NCBI GenBank assembly: GCA_025935755.1 | Contig: JAICUQ010000015.1 | Coordinates: 1-36,226, forward strand | Length of the DNA: 36,226 bases | Direction: 5' to 3' | DNA from: Chthoniobacterales bacterium | GTDB taxonomy: Bacteria > Verrucomicrobiota > Verrucomicrobiia > Chthoniobacterales > UBA10450 | Shown here: positions 7,942 to 17,100 of the stretch, piece by piece | Numbering within the stretch: the first letter of the stretch is position 1 | Layout: each line of letters begins with the position of its first letter | The notes under the pieces: generated by a model | The model's input: the letters and a program-made list of their open reading frames with translations, nothing else | The model's database searches: none | Told to the model about the DNA's origin: nothing | Made by a program: the position numbers and the translations under genes

Positions 7942-8070
7942 CGCATAGAATACGATGAGAGAGACGTGTGAGACAAATTTCTACCGCTCTTCGTCAAGAA
8001 CCTCGGCGCTCCCGCAGCCAATCGGGAATTGAACAAACACCGCGCTGCCGGTGCGACTGCAGGAGATTGA

Positions 8071-9030
8071 TTACCCGTGCGGACTCGGCGAAGCCGTAGC
8101 CGCAGGCGCGTTTTGCAACTGCTGTGCAGGGTGCGCCGGAGCGCCTGCGCCTTCCGCGTCGGCCTTGGAAGGGTTAGCTCCACCTGGCGGTGGAATCGTC
8201 CGCAGTGTGGATCCGCCCGCGGTCGGTTCACCCGGCGGACGCTGTGTCGGCGCGGGCGGAGATGCCTGGGTGCCGGCGAGCTCGGCGCGTTCTTTCAGCC
8301 ATGCCTGATAATCCTGTGGTGTATCGACGACCAGTGTCCCTTTCATCCCATAATGACCAAGTCCGCATAGCTGGCCGCAGATCACTTCATAGGTACCCGT
8401 CCTGATCGGAGTGAACCAGACAGGAATCAGCGAACCGGGAATCGCGTCGCCTGCAATCCGCATACTCGGCAAAAAGAAATCGTGGATCACATCCTTTGAT
8501 GAGAGCTCGGCGATGACAGGCCGATTCACCGGCACGTGAAGCTCGCCACTTGTCACGATGTCGTCTTTTCCGGCAGGATCGTTCGGATCGATGCCGAGAG
8601 GATTTGAGTTGGAAACGAAATAGATGTCGCGTTTGCCAAACTGCCCATCGGATCCCGGCAAATGATAATTAAAATTGAACTGCTGCGCGACCACATGGAC
8701 AAGCAGCGCTTCCTTGCCCGGAGGAAACTCATTTACGCGCCGTGCCCAAAGTGGAATCGCAAATCCTAGCAGGAGCACGGCCTCGATCAAAACGACTGAA
8801 AATTCCAGATGTGTAGAAATGCCGCTTTTTACACCGAGATGATCTGCACCGGGGTGTCGCCTTTTTCTGAATCGAATTATCACGTAAATGAAAAATGCCG
8901 ACCATCCGACAAAAAGCGCCGCCATGAACCAGTGGCAAAATTCGAGGATGTGATCAATTTGATACCCATGGGCGGAAGCGTTGTCGCGCGGCATCCCCAG
9001 AAACTCGTTGATCAGCGCGAGGCTACTCAT
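8071..9030 (-). CDS. coxB: Cytochrome c oxidase subunit II
   Basis: The 319-residue subunit accepts electrons from cytochrome c at its binuclear CuA centre. Two N-terminal membrane helices (about residues 32-53 and 76-95) are followed by the cupredoxin domain. The CuA ligands are His183 (VIHDFFLP), then Cys218, Cys222, His226 and Met229 in CGQLCGLGHYGM. The usual Glu between the cysteines is Gln here. There is no C-terminal cytochrome c domain. Instead, residues about 255-319 form a Pro/Ala/Gly-rich tail of unknown role. Its start overlaps the stop of the upstream small gene by 8 bp. Confidence 0.96.
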   Translation of the reverse strand: MSSLALINEFLGMPRDNASAHGYQIDHILEFCHWFMAALFVGWSAFFIYVIIRFRKRRHPGADHLGVKSGISTHLEFSVVLIEAVLLLGFAIPLWARRVNEFPPGKEALLVHVVAQQFNFNYHLPGSDGQFGKRDIYFVSNSNPLGIDPNDPAGKDDIVTSGELHVPVNRPVIAELSSKDVIHDFFLPSMRIAGDAIPGSLIPVWFTPIRTGTYEVICGQLCGLGHYGMKGTLVVDTPQDYQAWLKERAELAGTQASPPAPTQRPPGEPTAGGSTLRTIPPPGGANPSKADAEGAGAPAHPAQQLQNAPAATASPSPHG

Positions 9031-9280
9031 ATCTACTCAAATCTTCTTCGGTCAGTTCCTGATGAGGCTCGACAGGCATGCGCCCATGCCGCCACAGATG
9101 AAAACTGAACGCGCCGATCCCGCCAATAACCGACATCACGGCGCCAAAAAGAAACCAGATCGCGACAGCCATATGCTCGGTGGATTTACCGTCCTTGGCG
9201 CCATAACAAAACGGGCACGCCGATGCTTGCTGCGCGGCCAACAGAATGAATACCAACAATAATGACGCGACTCTTTTCAT
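9023..9280 (-). CDS. Small exported CPxC membrane protein of the cox cluster
   Basis: The 85-residue protein starts at the ATG at 9280. A cleavable signal peptide (KRVASLLLVFILLAAQQASA) is followed at once by CPFCYGAKDG, so a CxxC pair would sit at the mature N-terminus in the periplasm. A second hydrophobic helix (about residues 40-62) and a charged C-terminal tail with HLWRHGR follow. It overlaps the 69-residue gene by 4 bp and coxB by 8 bp, so it is translated as part of the oxidase operon. I do not recognise a named family. The CxxC and the position suggest metal or redox handling for oxidase assembly, which is only an inference. Confidence 0.75.
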   Translation of the reverse strand: MKRVASLLLVFILLAAQQASACPFCYGAKDGKSTEHMAVAIWFLFGAVMSVIGGIGAFSFHLWRHGRMPVEPHQELTEEDLSRYE

Positions 9281-9486
9281 GTGATAAGGCGGAGACGTTT
9301 CATTTTCCGCCAGAACCAAAACCCGTAAACCATCAGCGCAGTCGCAACGACAAGCGAGGCGATCGCGCCGGTGAGGTAAACGGGGCCGCCAACAATCAGA
9401 TCCACCCAGATGCACCACGCGCTGGTTCCCAACGCAAGCAGCGTTGAGAAAATGATGAACACGATATGGAATGCTTTAAGCGACAT
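9277..9486 (-). CDS. Small two-helix membrane protein of the cox cluster
   Basis: This 69-residue protein has two predicted membrane helices (about residues 5-28 and 35-57) and a basic C-terminus (WRKMKRLRL). It begins directly after the coxD stop and overlaps the next gene by 4 bp (ATGA). No catalytic or metal motif is visible. Its size and position suit a small structural subunit or assembly factor of the oxidase, but I do not recognise the family. Confidence 0.7.
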   Translation of the reverse strand: MSLKAFHIVFIIFSTLLALGTSAWCIWVDLIVGGPVYLTGAIASLVVATALMVYGFWFWRKMKRLRLIT

Positions 9487-9831
9487 TTAGCGAAAGATCG
9501 GGTAATCGTACCACGCAAATAACGTAAGCCAGAAGAGGCCGAGCACAAAAAAACCGGTGAAAATCAGGATGCGATAGATGAGCCGCTTTTCAGCCGCGAG
9601 ATGCATGAATATTGCGGCCACAAGTCCGGCTTTGAATGCCGCTACCAGCACAGCCACCGCAATGTTGGCCTTGTGCGTGCCAAAGTTCACGTAGGACAAC
9701 GCCACAGTGAGGGCGGTAAACACCAGCAGCGTGATGCCAACCATCAAATACCCCCGCACGTGCTTTCGAATGCCGTGCGCGTATTCCTCAAATTCCTTTG
9801 GGTCCTGCGAAACGTCAGGCGGGTTGTTCAT
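9487..9831 (-). CDS. coxD: Cytochrome c oxidase subunit IV
   Basis: The 114-residue protein has three membrane helices and the pattern of prokaryotic subunit IV: a soluble N-terminus (MNNPPDVSQDPKEFEEYAHG), a first helix, a second with AVLVAAFKAGLVAAIFMHL, and a third ending FAWYDYPIFR. The KAxLVAxxFMHL element is the family hallmark. I place the start at the ATG at 9831; a TTG 36 nt upstream is possible but less likely. It is a non-catalytic structural subunit, lying between coxC and the small membrane genes. Confidence 0.85.
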   Translation of the reverse strand: MNNPPDVSQDPKEFEEYAHGIRKHVRGYLMVGITLLVFTALTVALSYVNFGTHKANIAVAVLVAAFKAGLVAAIFMHLAAEKRLIYRILIFTGFFVLGLFWLTLFAWYDYPIFR

Positions 9832-10020
9832 GGCAATTACGTCATTCTCGGCGGAGCGAACCTGCAAGGCAGCCTCGAAAGCTTTCGGGGCAACGCCAGG
9901 CTTTTAAGCTCTCGTTATTTCCGGAACCAGTCACATTCAGAAACTGAGACGTTTAAAGGCTGGCCTATGCTTCGCATTTCCTTGCAGCGCTTGCTCAACA
10001 TGACAGCGTTATCAATAAGT

Positions 10021-10896
10021 TTAGAGGAGATAAAATAACGGAAAGACAAAGATCCAGATTAGATCGACAAAGTGCCAGAACAGGCCGGCTACTTCCACTC
10101 GATTGGCCAGATGTTCAGGATTACTTTGGTAAAGCCGTTTGCTGACTGGCAGCCACAAGTAAATGAACACCAGCACGCCACCGAGCACGTGCGCCCCATG
10201 CAGCCCGGTAATGGTGAAATAACTGGCGAAATATGTGCTGTGCGTCGGCAAAAACATCGTTGCGCGCTCGACGTCTTCCTTTTCGATCTTCGCGATTTTG
10301 TCAGTGACCGGCAGCGGGAAAAAATGCGGCCGATCGACCTCGGGATTGGTGGGGTAAGCGTTAAGCGGGTCCAGCGCGACTTCGTATTCCTTGATATTGG
10401 GGTCTTTCAACGCCGCCTGATTGTGCAAGTGACCGGTGATCTCAAGTCGCGGCGGCAAATCTTTCTCCGCAGCATACGCGTTGCCCAGATATTGTTCATA
10501 TTTTCCCAGCGCCTCTGGTTTGATGTAGGCGCCGAAATGAACGTAATCCAGCGGCCATTCATAACCCAGTTTAATGACGAGAAAGACGATCCCGCACAAA
10601 ATTGTGCCCAGCATGTACCACCAATAAGCGCGATACCTCCGCATCTTGAGCGACGCCCAGGCCAACACCACCATGACCGACGAAATGATGAGAATCGAGG
10701 TATTAAATGTGCCTACCGGCACGTTGAGCACGCCACGCGGCCATGTGCCCGGCGGTGCGTCGATGCGCAGAAAGATGTAGGCGGAGAAAAGCCCGCCAAA
10801 GAGCATCACTTCCGATGCCAGGAAAAGCCAGATGCCGACCTTGGCATTCCAAAGACCGGTGTCTGGACGAGTGGAAACTGTGTACGGGATTTCCAT
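10021..10896 (-). CDS. coxC: Cytochrome c oxidase subunit III with a hydrophilic insertion
   Basis: The 291-residue membrane subunit stabilises the oxidase core. It starts with the GIWLFLASEVMLFGGLFSAY helix and ends with ITGLHGAHVLGGVLVF and VEVAGLFWHFVDLIWIFVF, all typical of subunit III. Between the fourth helix and the FASYFTITGLH helix lies a hydrophilic stretch of about 75-80 residues (about 130-208), rich in Lys, Glu and Pro, which the family usually lacks; it has no Cys and no haem motif. The gene follows coxA by 58 bp, and about 190 bp without a gene separate it from coxD. Confidence 0.95.
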   Translation of the reverse strand: MEIPYTVSTRPDTGLWNAKVGIWLFLASEVMLFGGLFSAYIFLRIDAPPGTWPRGVLNVPVGTFNTSILIISSVMVVLAWASLKMRRYRAYWWYMLGTILCGIVFLVIKLGYEWPLDYVHFGAYIKPEALGKYEQYLGNAYAAEKDLPPRLEITGHLHNQAALKDPNIKEYEVALDPLNAYPTNPEVDRPHFFPLPVTDKIAKIEKEDVERATMFLPTHSTYFASYFTITGLHGAHVLGGVLVFIYLWLPVSKRLYQSNPEHLANRVEVAGLFWHFVDLIWIFVFPLFYLL

Positions 10897-10954
10897 GATT
10901 CAGTGGCGCGAAGTCGCCGACAATCGACTTGTATATGGAACTTCCATAGATGCC

Positions 10955-12838
10955 CTAAACCAGAACTGATTCGGCTGGCGGCTTTCGGCGAGTGCGTTCC
11001 GCCGGTTCGACCGGTTCGTTTTGCATCGTGAAATCGCGATCGCGTCCAGGCAGACTGTATTCATAGGGACCGCGATAGGCCACGGGGGTATGAACGAAAT
11101 TTCCGTGTGGCGGCGGCGAAGGCGCAGTCCATTCCAGGGTGGTCGCTTCCCATGGATTGTCGTTCACTTTTTTACCATGCTTGATGCTCCAGAAGAAATT
11201 GATGATGAACGGAATTTGAGCGAGCCCCATGATCCATGCTGCCCATGAGATCGGCTTATTCCACTCGAAGCCGGTTAATCCCCAGATGGTATGGTCGTTC
11301 GCCACGTTCCAACCCTGGCCGCCGTCATACCAGCGCCGATGCATCCCGGCCATGCCCTGCAAGAACATCGGCAGAAAGATCGCGTTCATGCAAATGAGCG
11401 TCGGCCAGAAATGCACCCTGCCCCAAAAATCGTTCATCTTTCGCCCGGTCGCTTTCGGGAACCAGTAATAAATTCCGCCAAAAATTGCAAAAATCGTGCC
11501 CGGAGCCACCAGGTAGTGGAAGTGCGCGATCACGTAGTAAGTGTCGTGTAGATAGAGATCGGCCGAGTTAAACGCCAGCGGGATACCCGTGAGACCGCCA
11601 ATCCCGAACATCGGCAGAAACGCGATGGTGAAAAGCATCGGCACGGTAAACCGAATGGAGCCGCCCCACAGCGAAATGAAAAAGGCGCTCAAGATGATGA
11701 CCGATGGCACCGAAATCAGGATCGTGGTCGTCTGGAAAAATGCGCTGACGCCGCTACCCATACCGGTCAACCACATGTGATGCGCCCAGACGATGAAAGA
11801 AAGGAACCCAATCGTGAGCACAGCAAAGACGTGTGCCTTGTAACCCCAAAGCGGTTTACGCGAGTTATTGGCCAGGATCTCTGCGACGATGCCAAACGCC
11901 GGCAAAACGAGCACGTAAACCTCGGGGTGCCCGAGAAACCAAAACAAGTGCTGCCATAAAAGCGGGCTTCCGCCGCCACTGATGGACACCGGCGCGCCAT
12001 TCAAGACCAGGCCTGCTGGCAGAAAAAAACTGGTATGAGCAACGCGATCCATCAGTTGCATAATGATGGCGGCTTCGAGCGGCGGAAACGCCAGCAACAA
12101 TAAAAAGGCGGTTACAAACTCCGTCCAAACGAAGACAGGCAGCCGCATCCAGGTCAGCCCTTTGGCGCGCAGTTGAATGATGGTAGGGATGAAATTGATG
12201 GCGCCGAGCAATGACGAGGTGATGAGAAAGATAAAGGCGATCAACCAAAGCGTCTGGCCGTTAAACACCACGAGACGTCCAGGACCGGTGTCGTCAAAGG
12301 CCGCAAGCGGCGTGTAGGAAGTCCAGCCGCCCTTGGCTGCGCCGCCCGGCACAAAGAAACTGATGAGCATGATCGAGCCGCCGATAAAAAATGCCCAGTA
12401 ACTCGCCATATTCACTTTCGGGAAAGCCATGTCAGGCGCGCCGATTTGCAAAGGCACCACAAAGTTTCCGAAGGCGGCAAATGCAATCGGCACCACGCCA
12501 AGAAAGATCATTATGGTGCCATGCATCGCCCCCAAGGAATTATAAAAATTGGGCGTCATTTTGCCGTCTGGCATCGACTCCGGCCCGAAAATGTGCGGGA
12601 GCCATTTGCCAATTACCGGCAGTTCATGGCCAGGATAAGCCAGTTGCCAGCGCATCAGCATCATCAGACAAAAACCGAAAAACAAAAAGATCAGGCCGCT
12701 GATAAGGTACTGAATTCCGATCACTTTGTGATCGGTAGAGAAAATGTATTTACGCCAAAATCCGAGCTCGTGATGCTCGTGCGCCGCATCGTGCGCGTGC
12801 GGTTCGTGATGGGTGTCAACGGAAGCAGAAGAATCCAT
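10955..12838 (-). CDS. coxA: Cytochrome c oxidase subunit I (aa3, A-type)
   Basis: This 627-residue catalytic subunit reduces oxygen and pumps protons. All metal ligands are visible: the low-spin haem His in GAMHGTIM, the CuB ligands in GHPEVY (with the cross-linked Tyr) and WAHHMW, and the high-spin and second low-spin haem ligands in HDTYYVIAHFHYL. The Glu in HPEVY and the NFVVPLQIGAPDMAFP segment mark an A1-type D-channel, and the Lys in GYKAH marks the K-channel. The N-terminus carries a His-rich stretch (THHEPHAHDAAHEHHE) that could bind metal. It is the first gene of the leftward cluster and is divergent from dinB. Confidence 0.97.
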   Translation of the reverse strand: MDSSASVDTHHEPHAHDAAHEHHELGFWRKYIFSTDHKVIGIQYLISGLIFLFFGFCLMMLMRWQLAYPGHELPVIGKWLPHIFGPESMPDGKMTPNFYNSLGAMHGTIMIFLGVVPIAFAAFGNFVVPLQIGAPDMAFPKVNMASYWAFFIGGSIMLISFFVPGGAAKGGWTSYTPLAAFDDTGPGRLVVFNGQTLWLIAFIFLITSSLLGAINFIPTIIQLRAKGLTWMRLPVFVWTEFVTAFLLLLAFPPLEAAIIMQLMDRVAHTSFFLPAGLVLNGAPVSISGGGSPLLWQHLFWFLGHPEVYVLVLPAFGIVAEILANNSRKPLWGYKAHVFAVLTIGFLSFIVWAHHMWLTGMGSGVSAFFQTTTILISVPSVIILSAFFISLWGGSIRFTVPMLFTIAFLPMFGIGGLTGIPLAFNSADLYLHDTYYVIAHFHYLVAPGTIFAIFGGIYYWFPKATGRKMNDFWGRVHFWPTLICMNAIFLPMFLQGMAGMHRRWYDGGQGWNVANDHTIWGLTGFEWNKPISWAAWIMGLAQIPFIINFFWSIKHGKKVNDNPWEATTLEWTAPSPPPHGNFVHTPVAYRGPYEYSLPGRDRDFTMQNEPVEPAERTRRKPPAESVLV

Positions 12839-12867
12839 TCAGAAAAAAGTTACGATGCTTAATATCG

Positions 12868-12934
12868 AAAAAGAAGCCTGATTGCAAAGGGAGAAATTTC
12901 AAATCAGGCGAAAAAACGCCGGATGGTCTCCGGC
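12868..12934 (-). terminator. Two tandem terminator-like hairpins upstream of coxA
   Basis: Read on the minus strand, GCCGGA-N5-TCCGGC (12918-12934) is followed by G and six T. Next comes a second stem GCCTGATT/AATCAGGC (12876-12909), also followed by a T-rich tract (12868-12875). They lie between the divergent genes dinB and coxA, before the coxA start. They could stop antisense transcription out of dinB or act as attenuators in a coxA leader. The structures are seen directly; the role is unknown. Confidence 0.5.
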
Positions 12935-12939
12935 TTGCG

Positions 12940-14016
12940 GTGTGCGAGAATTTCCATGTGCAAGATGACCGAAACGCACGCGCAATCATACATCTCGATA
13001 TGGATTGCTTTTACGCAGCGATCGAGGTGCGGGACCGGCCTTCGTTGCGGGACAAACCCGTCGGCGTCGGCGGCGCTCGCGATAGACGCGGCGTTTTGAC
13101 CACCTGCAATTATGAGGCACGCAAGTTCGGCGTCCGCTCAGCCATGCCGACGTTCATGGCCATGCAACGTTGCCCGAACTTGATCGTGCTTCCGACACGG
13201 TTCGACGTTTACCGGCGCGAAGCGGCCATTATCCGCGGAATTCTTTACCAGTTCACGTCGATCATCCAACCGTTGTCGCTCGACGAAGCTTACCTCGATG
13301 TCACATCGCATCCAGGCGCCCCGGCGGCGCTCGCGCAGGAAATCCGGAGCGCGATCTTTACGGCAACAAAACTCACCTCTTCGGCAGGAATAGGTCCAAA
13401 CAAACTCATCGCAAAAATCGCCAGCGAACTGAACAAACCAAACGGTCAGTTCGAAGTCACGCCGGAACAAGTCGCGGATTTTATGAAAGATTTGCCCGTG
13501 CGCAAAATCTGGGGAATCGGCGAGAAGAGCGAACGAAAACTCGAAGACTTGGGTGCCAGAACCTGTGGCGAACTTCAACGATTCTCGCGGCCCGAGCTCG
13601 TTAATGTATTCGGCAAATTCGGCCTTGAACTGTACGATCTTTGTCGCGGCATGGATGACCGGCCGGTCGAACCGGATCGTCCCCGCAAATCGCTAAGCAC
13701 GGAGGAAACGTTCGCTGCCGATCTCACCACGCTCGAACAATGTGAAGAAAAACTCGAAGAACTCTTCCAGGACTTAATGGCGGATCTGGCCCAAAAAGAA
13801 TCGATGCGCGACCTGACCAAGATCTTCGTGAAACTAAAGTTCAATGATTTCACGCGCACTACTGCCGAGCGCGCGGGACTTCCGCCAACTTTGGAAGGCT
13901 TCCGCTCGCTCCTTGAGGAAGCATTCGGGCGAACTGGTAAACCCGTGCGCTTGATCGGTGTCGGTGTTCGTTTTGCTGACCCGATACAGGAAGACGCCCA
14001 ACTGAATTTATTATAA
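12940..14016 (+). CDS. dinB: DNA polymerase IV (Y-family translesion polymerase)
   Basis: The 358-residue polymerase copies across damaged bases. Its metal-binding acidic residues are in IIHLDMDCFYAAIE and in SLDEAYLDVT. The GPNKLIAKIASELNKPNG segment and the VRKIWGIGEKSERKLEDLG helix-hairpin-helix are typical of DinB, as is the C-terminal little-finger region. It lacks an obvious C-terminal beta-clamp motif of the QLxLF type, although the end QLNLL is close. The start is a GTG at 12940 or an in-frame GTG at 12958; no ATG precedes the first motif. No SOS box is evident upstream. Confidence 0.95.
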   Translation: MCENFHVQDDRNARAIIHLDMDCFYAAIEVRDRPSLRDKPVGVGGARDRRGVLTTCNYEARKFGVRSAMPTFMAMQRCPNLIVLPTRFDVYRREAAIIRGILYQFTSIIQPLSLDEAYLDVTSHPGAPAALAQEIRSAIFTATKLTSSAGIGPNKLIAKIASELNKPNGQFEVTPEQVADFMKDLPVRKIWGIGEKSERKLEDLGARTCGELQRFSRPELVNVFGKFGLELYDLCRGMDDRPVEPDRPRKSLSTEETFAADLTTLEQCEEKLEELFQDLMADLAQKESMRDLTKIFVKLKFNDFTRTTAERAGLPPTLEGFRSLLEEAFGRTGKPVRLIGVGVRFADPIQEDAQLNLL

Positions 14017-14039
14017 CACCGCCCAACTTTCCTGAAGCT

Positions 14040-14145
14040 TCATGTTGAGCGAAGTGCTGCAACGAAATGCTCAGCATGAGGTCAGGCTTTCGAACATCTC
14101 TGATCAATTGTCGAGAGTGAGATTGTTCGCTTCACTCAGATGACA
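14040..14145. repeat. Degenerate dispersed repeat between dinB and the FAD dehydrogenase
   Basis: TCATGTTGAGC (14040) and GCTCAGCATGA (to about 14080) form an imperfect palindrome, and GTGAGATTGTTCGC...CAGATGACA (14117-14145) is a diverged copy of the repeat at 1691-1718. The repeat ends 2 nt before the start codon of the next gene. Confidence 0.5.
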
Positions 14146-14147
14146 AC

Positions 14148-17100
14148 ATGAATTCGGCACATCAACGAAGGATCAGGCAGACCGGTTGCGAAGCACGGTT
14201 CGATGATCTCACCCGTCAACTCTACTCGACTGACGCTTCGATTTACCAAATACACCCAGCCGGCGTCGCGTTTCCGAGGACCACGGATCAGGCGAGTGTT
14301 GTCATTCGCGCCATCGCGGACGGAGGTTTTTCCATCACGCCGCGCGGCGCGGGCACCAGTCTGGTTGGCAATGCGATCGGCGAAGGCATGGTCGTCGACT
14401 TCTCGCGGTACAACAGACAGATCACCGATCTCGATCTCGAAAAGCGCAGCGTCCGGGTAGGAGCCGGCGTTGTGTTGGATCAACTCAATGAATTTTTAAA
14501 TCCGCACGGTTTTTGTTTCGGACCAGACGTGGCGACGAGCTCGCGCGCCACGCTCGGAGGCATGATCGCGAACAATTCGTCCGGCGCGCGTTGCCCAATT
14601 TACGGCACAACAGCCGATCACGTGATTTCGCTCGAAATCGTACTGGGTGACGGCCGCGTCGAAAAAATTGGAATCGACCATGAGTCGTTAGGCTGCGAAC
14701 GCACAAAAATTGAAGAACTCGTTCGTGCGGCGAGCAGCGAAATGGCCGAGCGCTGGCCTGCGGGTTTAATGAAACGCTGGCCCGGCTACGGCATCGAACG
14801 ATTCCTCCGCGCGCCAAATGACCTGACCAATATCCTCGCCGGCAGCGAAGGCACACTGGCGGCCATCTTCTCCGCTGAGCTCAAGATTTCTCCCCTGCCC
14901 CGCGAGAAAGGTTTGGGCCTGATCTTTTTCGCGTCGGCTGCTGAAGCAATGCAGGCGACGGTTGACCTGCTCGATCTCAAGCCTGCCGCGATCGAACACA
15001 TCGATCGGCCTTTGTTCGATGGAACCAGGGGGCAACTTCAGTTTCAGGCGGCGCGTGACTTACTCGAGCTGGACACGAAACCGTGCGAATCGATTTTGAT
15101 TGTCGAGTTCTACGATTGTGAGAATGCGCGGACACGTCTGGGTCTTCAAAGCGGTTCCGCAGCCGCGGCATCGCACTCCAAATCTTCAGTCGGCGAGCGA
15201 CTGTCAACGCTCCAATCAAAGAAGCTTGGTCTGCGCACGAAAATTATCACCGACCTGGCGCAAATGAACATGGTCTGGTCCGTGCGCAAATCCGGTCTTT
15301 CCCTTTTGACTGGATGCATCGGCCCGGCAAAGCCAGTTGCGTTCATCGAAGACGCAGCTGTTCGTCCCGCGCAATTGCCTGAATACGTGCGCGGTTTGCA
15401 ATCGATCATGGAACCGCTAGGCCTCACCGCGAGCTACTACGGCCATGCCGCCAGCGGACTTTTGCACGTGCGCCCGGTGCTCGATCTGCACACTGCCGCC
15501 GATTTGAAAAAATTCCGGCAAGTCGCAGATGAAACTTCAGCACTGGTGCGCCAGTTCAAAGGTTCGCTGTCTGCCGAGCATGGTGTGGGTATCGCGCGCA
15601 CCGAATACATGCGCGATCAACTTGGCGATCAGTTGCTCCAAGTGATGCGTGAAATCAAACTCGCGTTTGATCCAAAAAATGTTTTCAATCCTGGCAAAAT
15701 TTTCGCGGACGGCCGGCACAAAATCGATAGTCATTTGCGCGAAAATTTCACGCGTCCGCTCGAGCTTTCGTTTGAGCCGTTGCTCGCCTTTGCGTTCAAA
15801 GACCGGTCGTTCACAGGTAACCTCGAACAATGCAACGGTTGCGGCGGGTGCCTTAAACAGAGCGGCATCATGTGCCCGACGTTCATCGCGACGCACGATG
15901 AAGCGATGTCCACACGTGGTCGCGCCAACATCATTCGGGCCGCACTCGAGCATGGATTCGGAATGCGCGTTGATGTTCGCGCTTTCGAAAGCGGTCCCGC
16001 AGCCGCGGGATCGCCGCACTCCGGAGATCCGCTGAAATCCGCCGAGCTCGATGCCGCGTTGAGCAATTGCCTCTCGTGCAAAGGTTGCACGCCGGAATGC
16101 CCATCCAACGTGAACCTGGCGCTGCTAAAGGCGGAGATGCTTCACGCGCGTTGGCGCCGCGACGGCCTGCCGCTCCGCGAACGCATTCTGAGCAACGTCG
16201 ATTTGTTAGGCAAACTTGGCTGCATCATGCCGGGTGTAACCAATCGATTCCTCGATTCGAAGTCCGTGCGCTTGGCGATGGAGAAAACCATTGGAATTTC
16301 CCGACAACGTTCGCTGCCTCGTTACGCGAGCGAACGCTTTGACAAATGGTTTGCAAAGCGTCTGGGGAGCGCGGGTGCCGTGCCCGCTGTGTCACGCGCC
16401 TCGCGGGACACACTCGGGAGCGCAAGCTCCCGGAGGTTTGGAGCCAAAACGCAGGTCTTTGGCGAGGCGCCAAAAACAGCGGGCGAGGCGCCCGCGGTCC
16501 CCAGACGCGGCCAGGTCATCCTGTGGGATGACACCTTTGTACGTTATCACGAACCGCACATCGGCATTGCGGCAGTAAAAGTCCTCGAGGCGCTCGGGTT
16601 CGAAGTGTCGCTCGTGAAAAACCGCAGCTGCTGCGGACGACCGGCATTCAGTCAGGGAAATCTCGATTACGCAGCGCAGCTCTCCAGATATAACGTGGAG
16701 ATTCTCTCATCCTTCCATTACTCCAATACTCCAATTCTGTTCCTGGAGCCCTCGTGCTGGTCGATGTTCGTCGAAGACTATCGCGAGTTGAACATCGCGA
16801 ACGCTGAAGACGTCGCGGAGCGCTGTTTCCTTTTCGAAAAATTCGTGGACGATTTGCTGGCGCGAGAACCGGAAGCCATTCGGTTCAACGAGTCCCGTAA
16901 TCGCTCGATCGTCATTCACCCGCATTGCCACGCCAAATCGATCACCAGTCCAGCTTTCATGCGAAGACTCGCCGAACGTTTACCTGGGACAAAGGCGAGG
17001 ATACTGGACACAGCCTGCTGCGGAATGGCAGGCGCATTCGGCGCGCTCGCAGAAAAATACGATCTATCGGTCCAAATCGCGCAACGGTTGATCGACCAAA

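Noticed and set aside
10072-11031. 319-codon open frame on the plus strand opposite coxC
   Set aside because: It lies fully antisense to a certain subunit III gene, its product has no recognisable domain, and its composition (Arg, Gln, His-rich) is typical of shadow frames.
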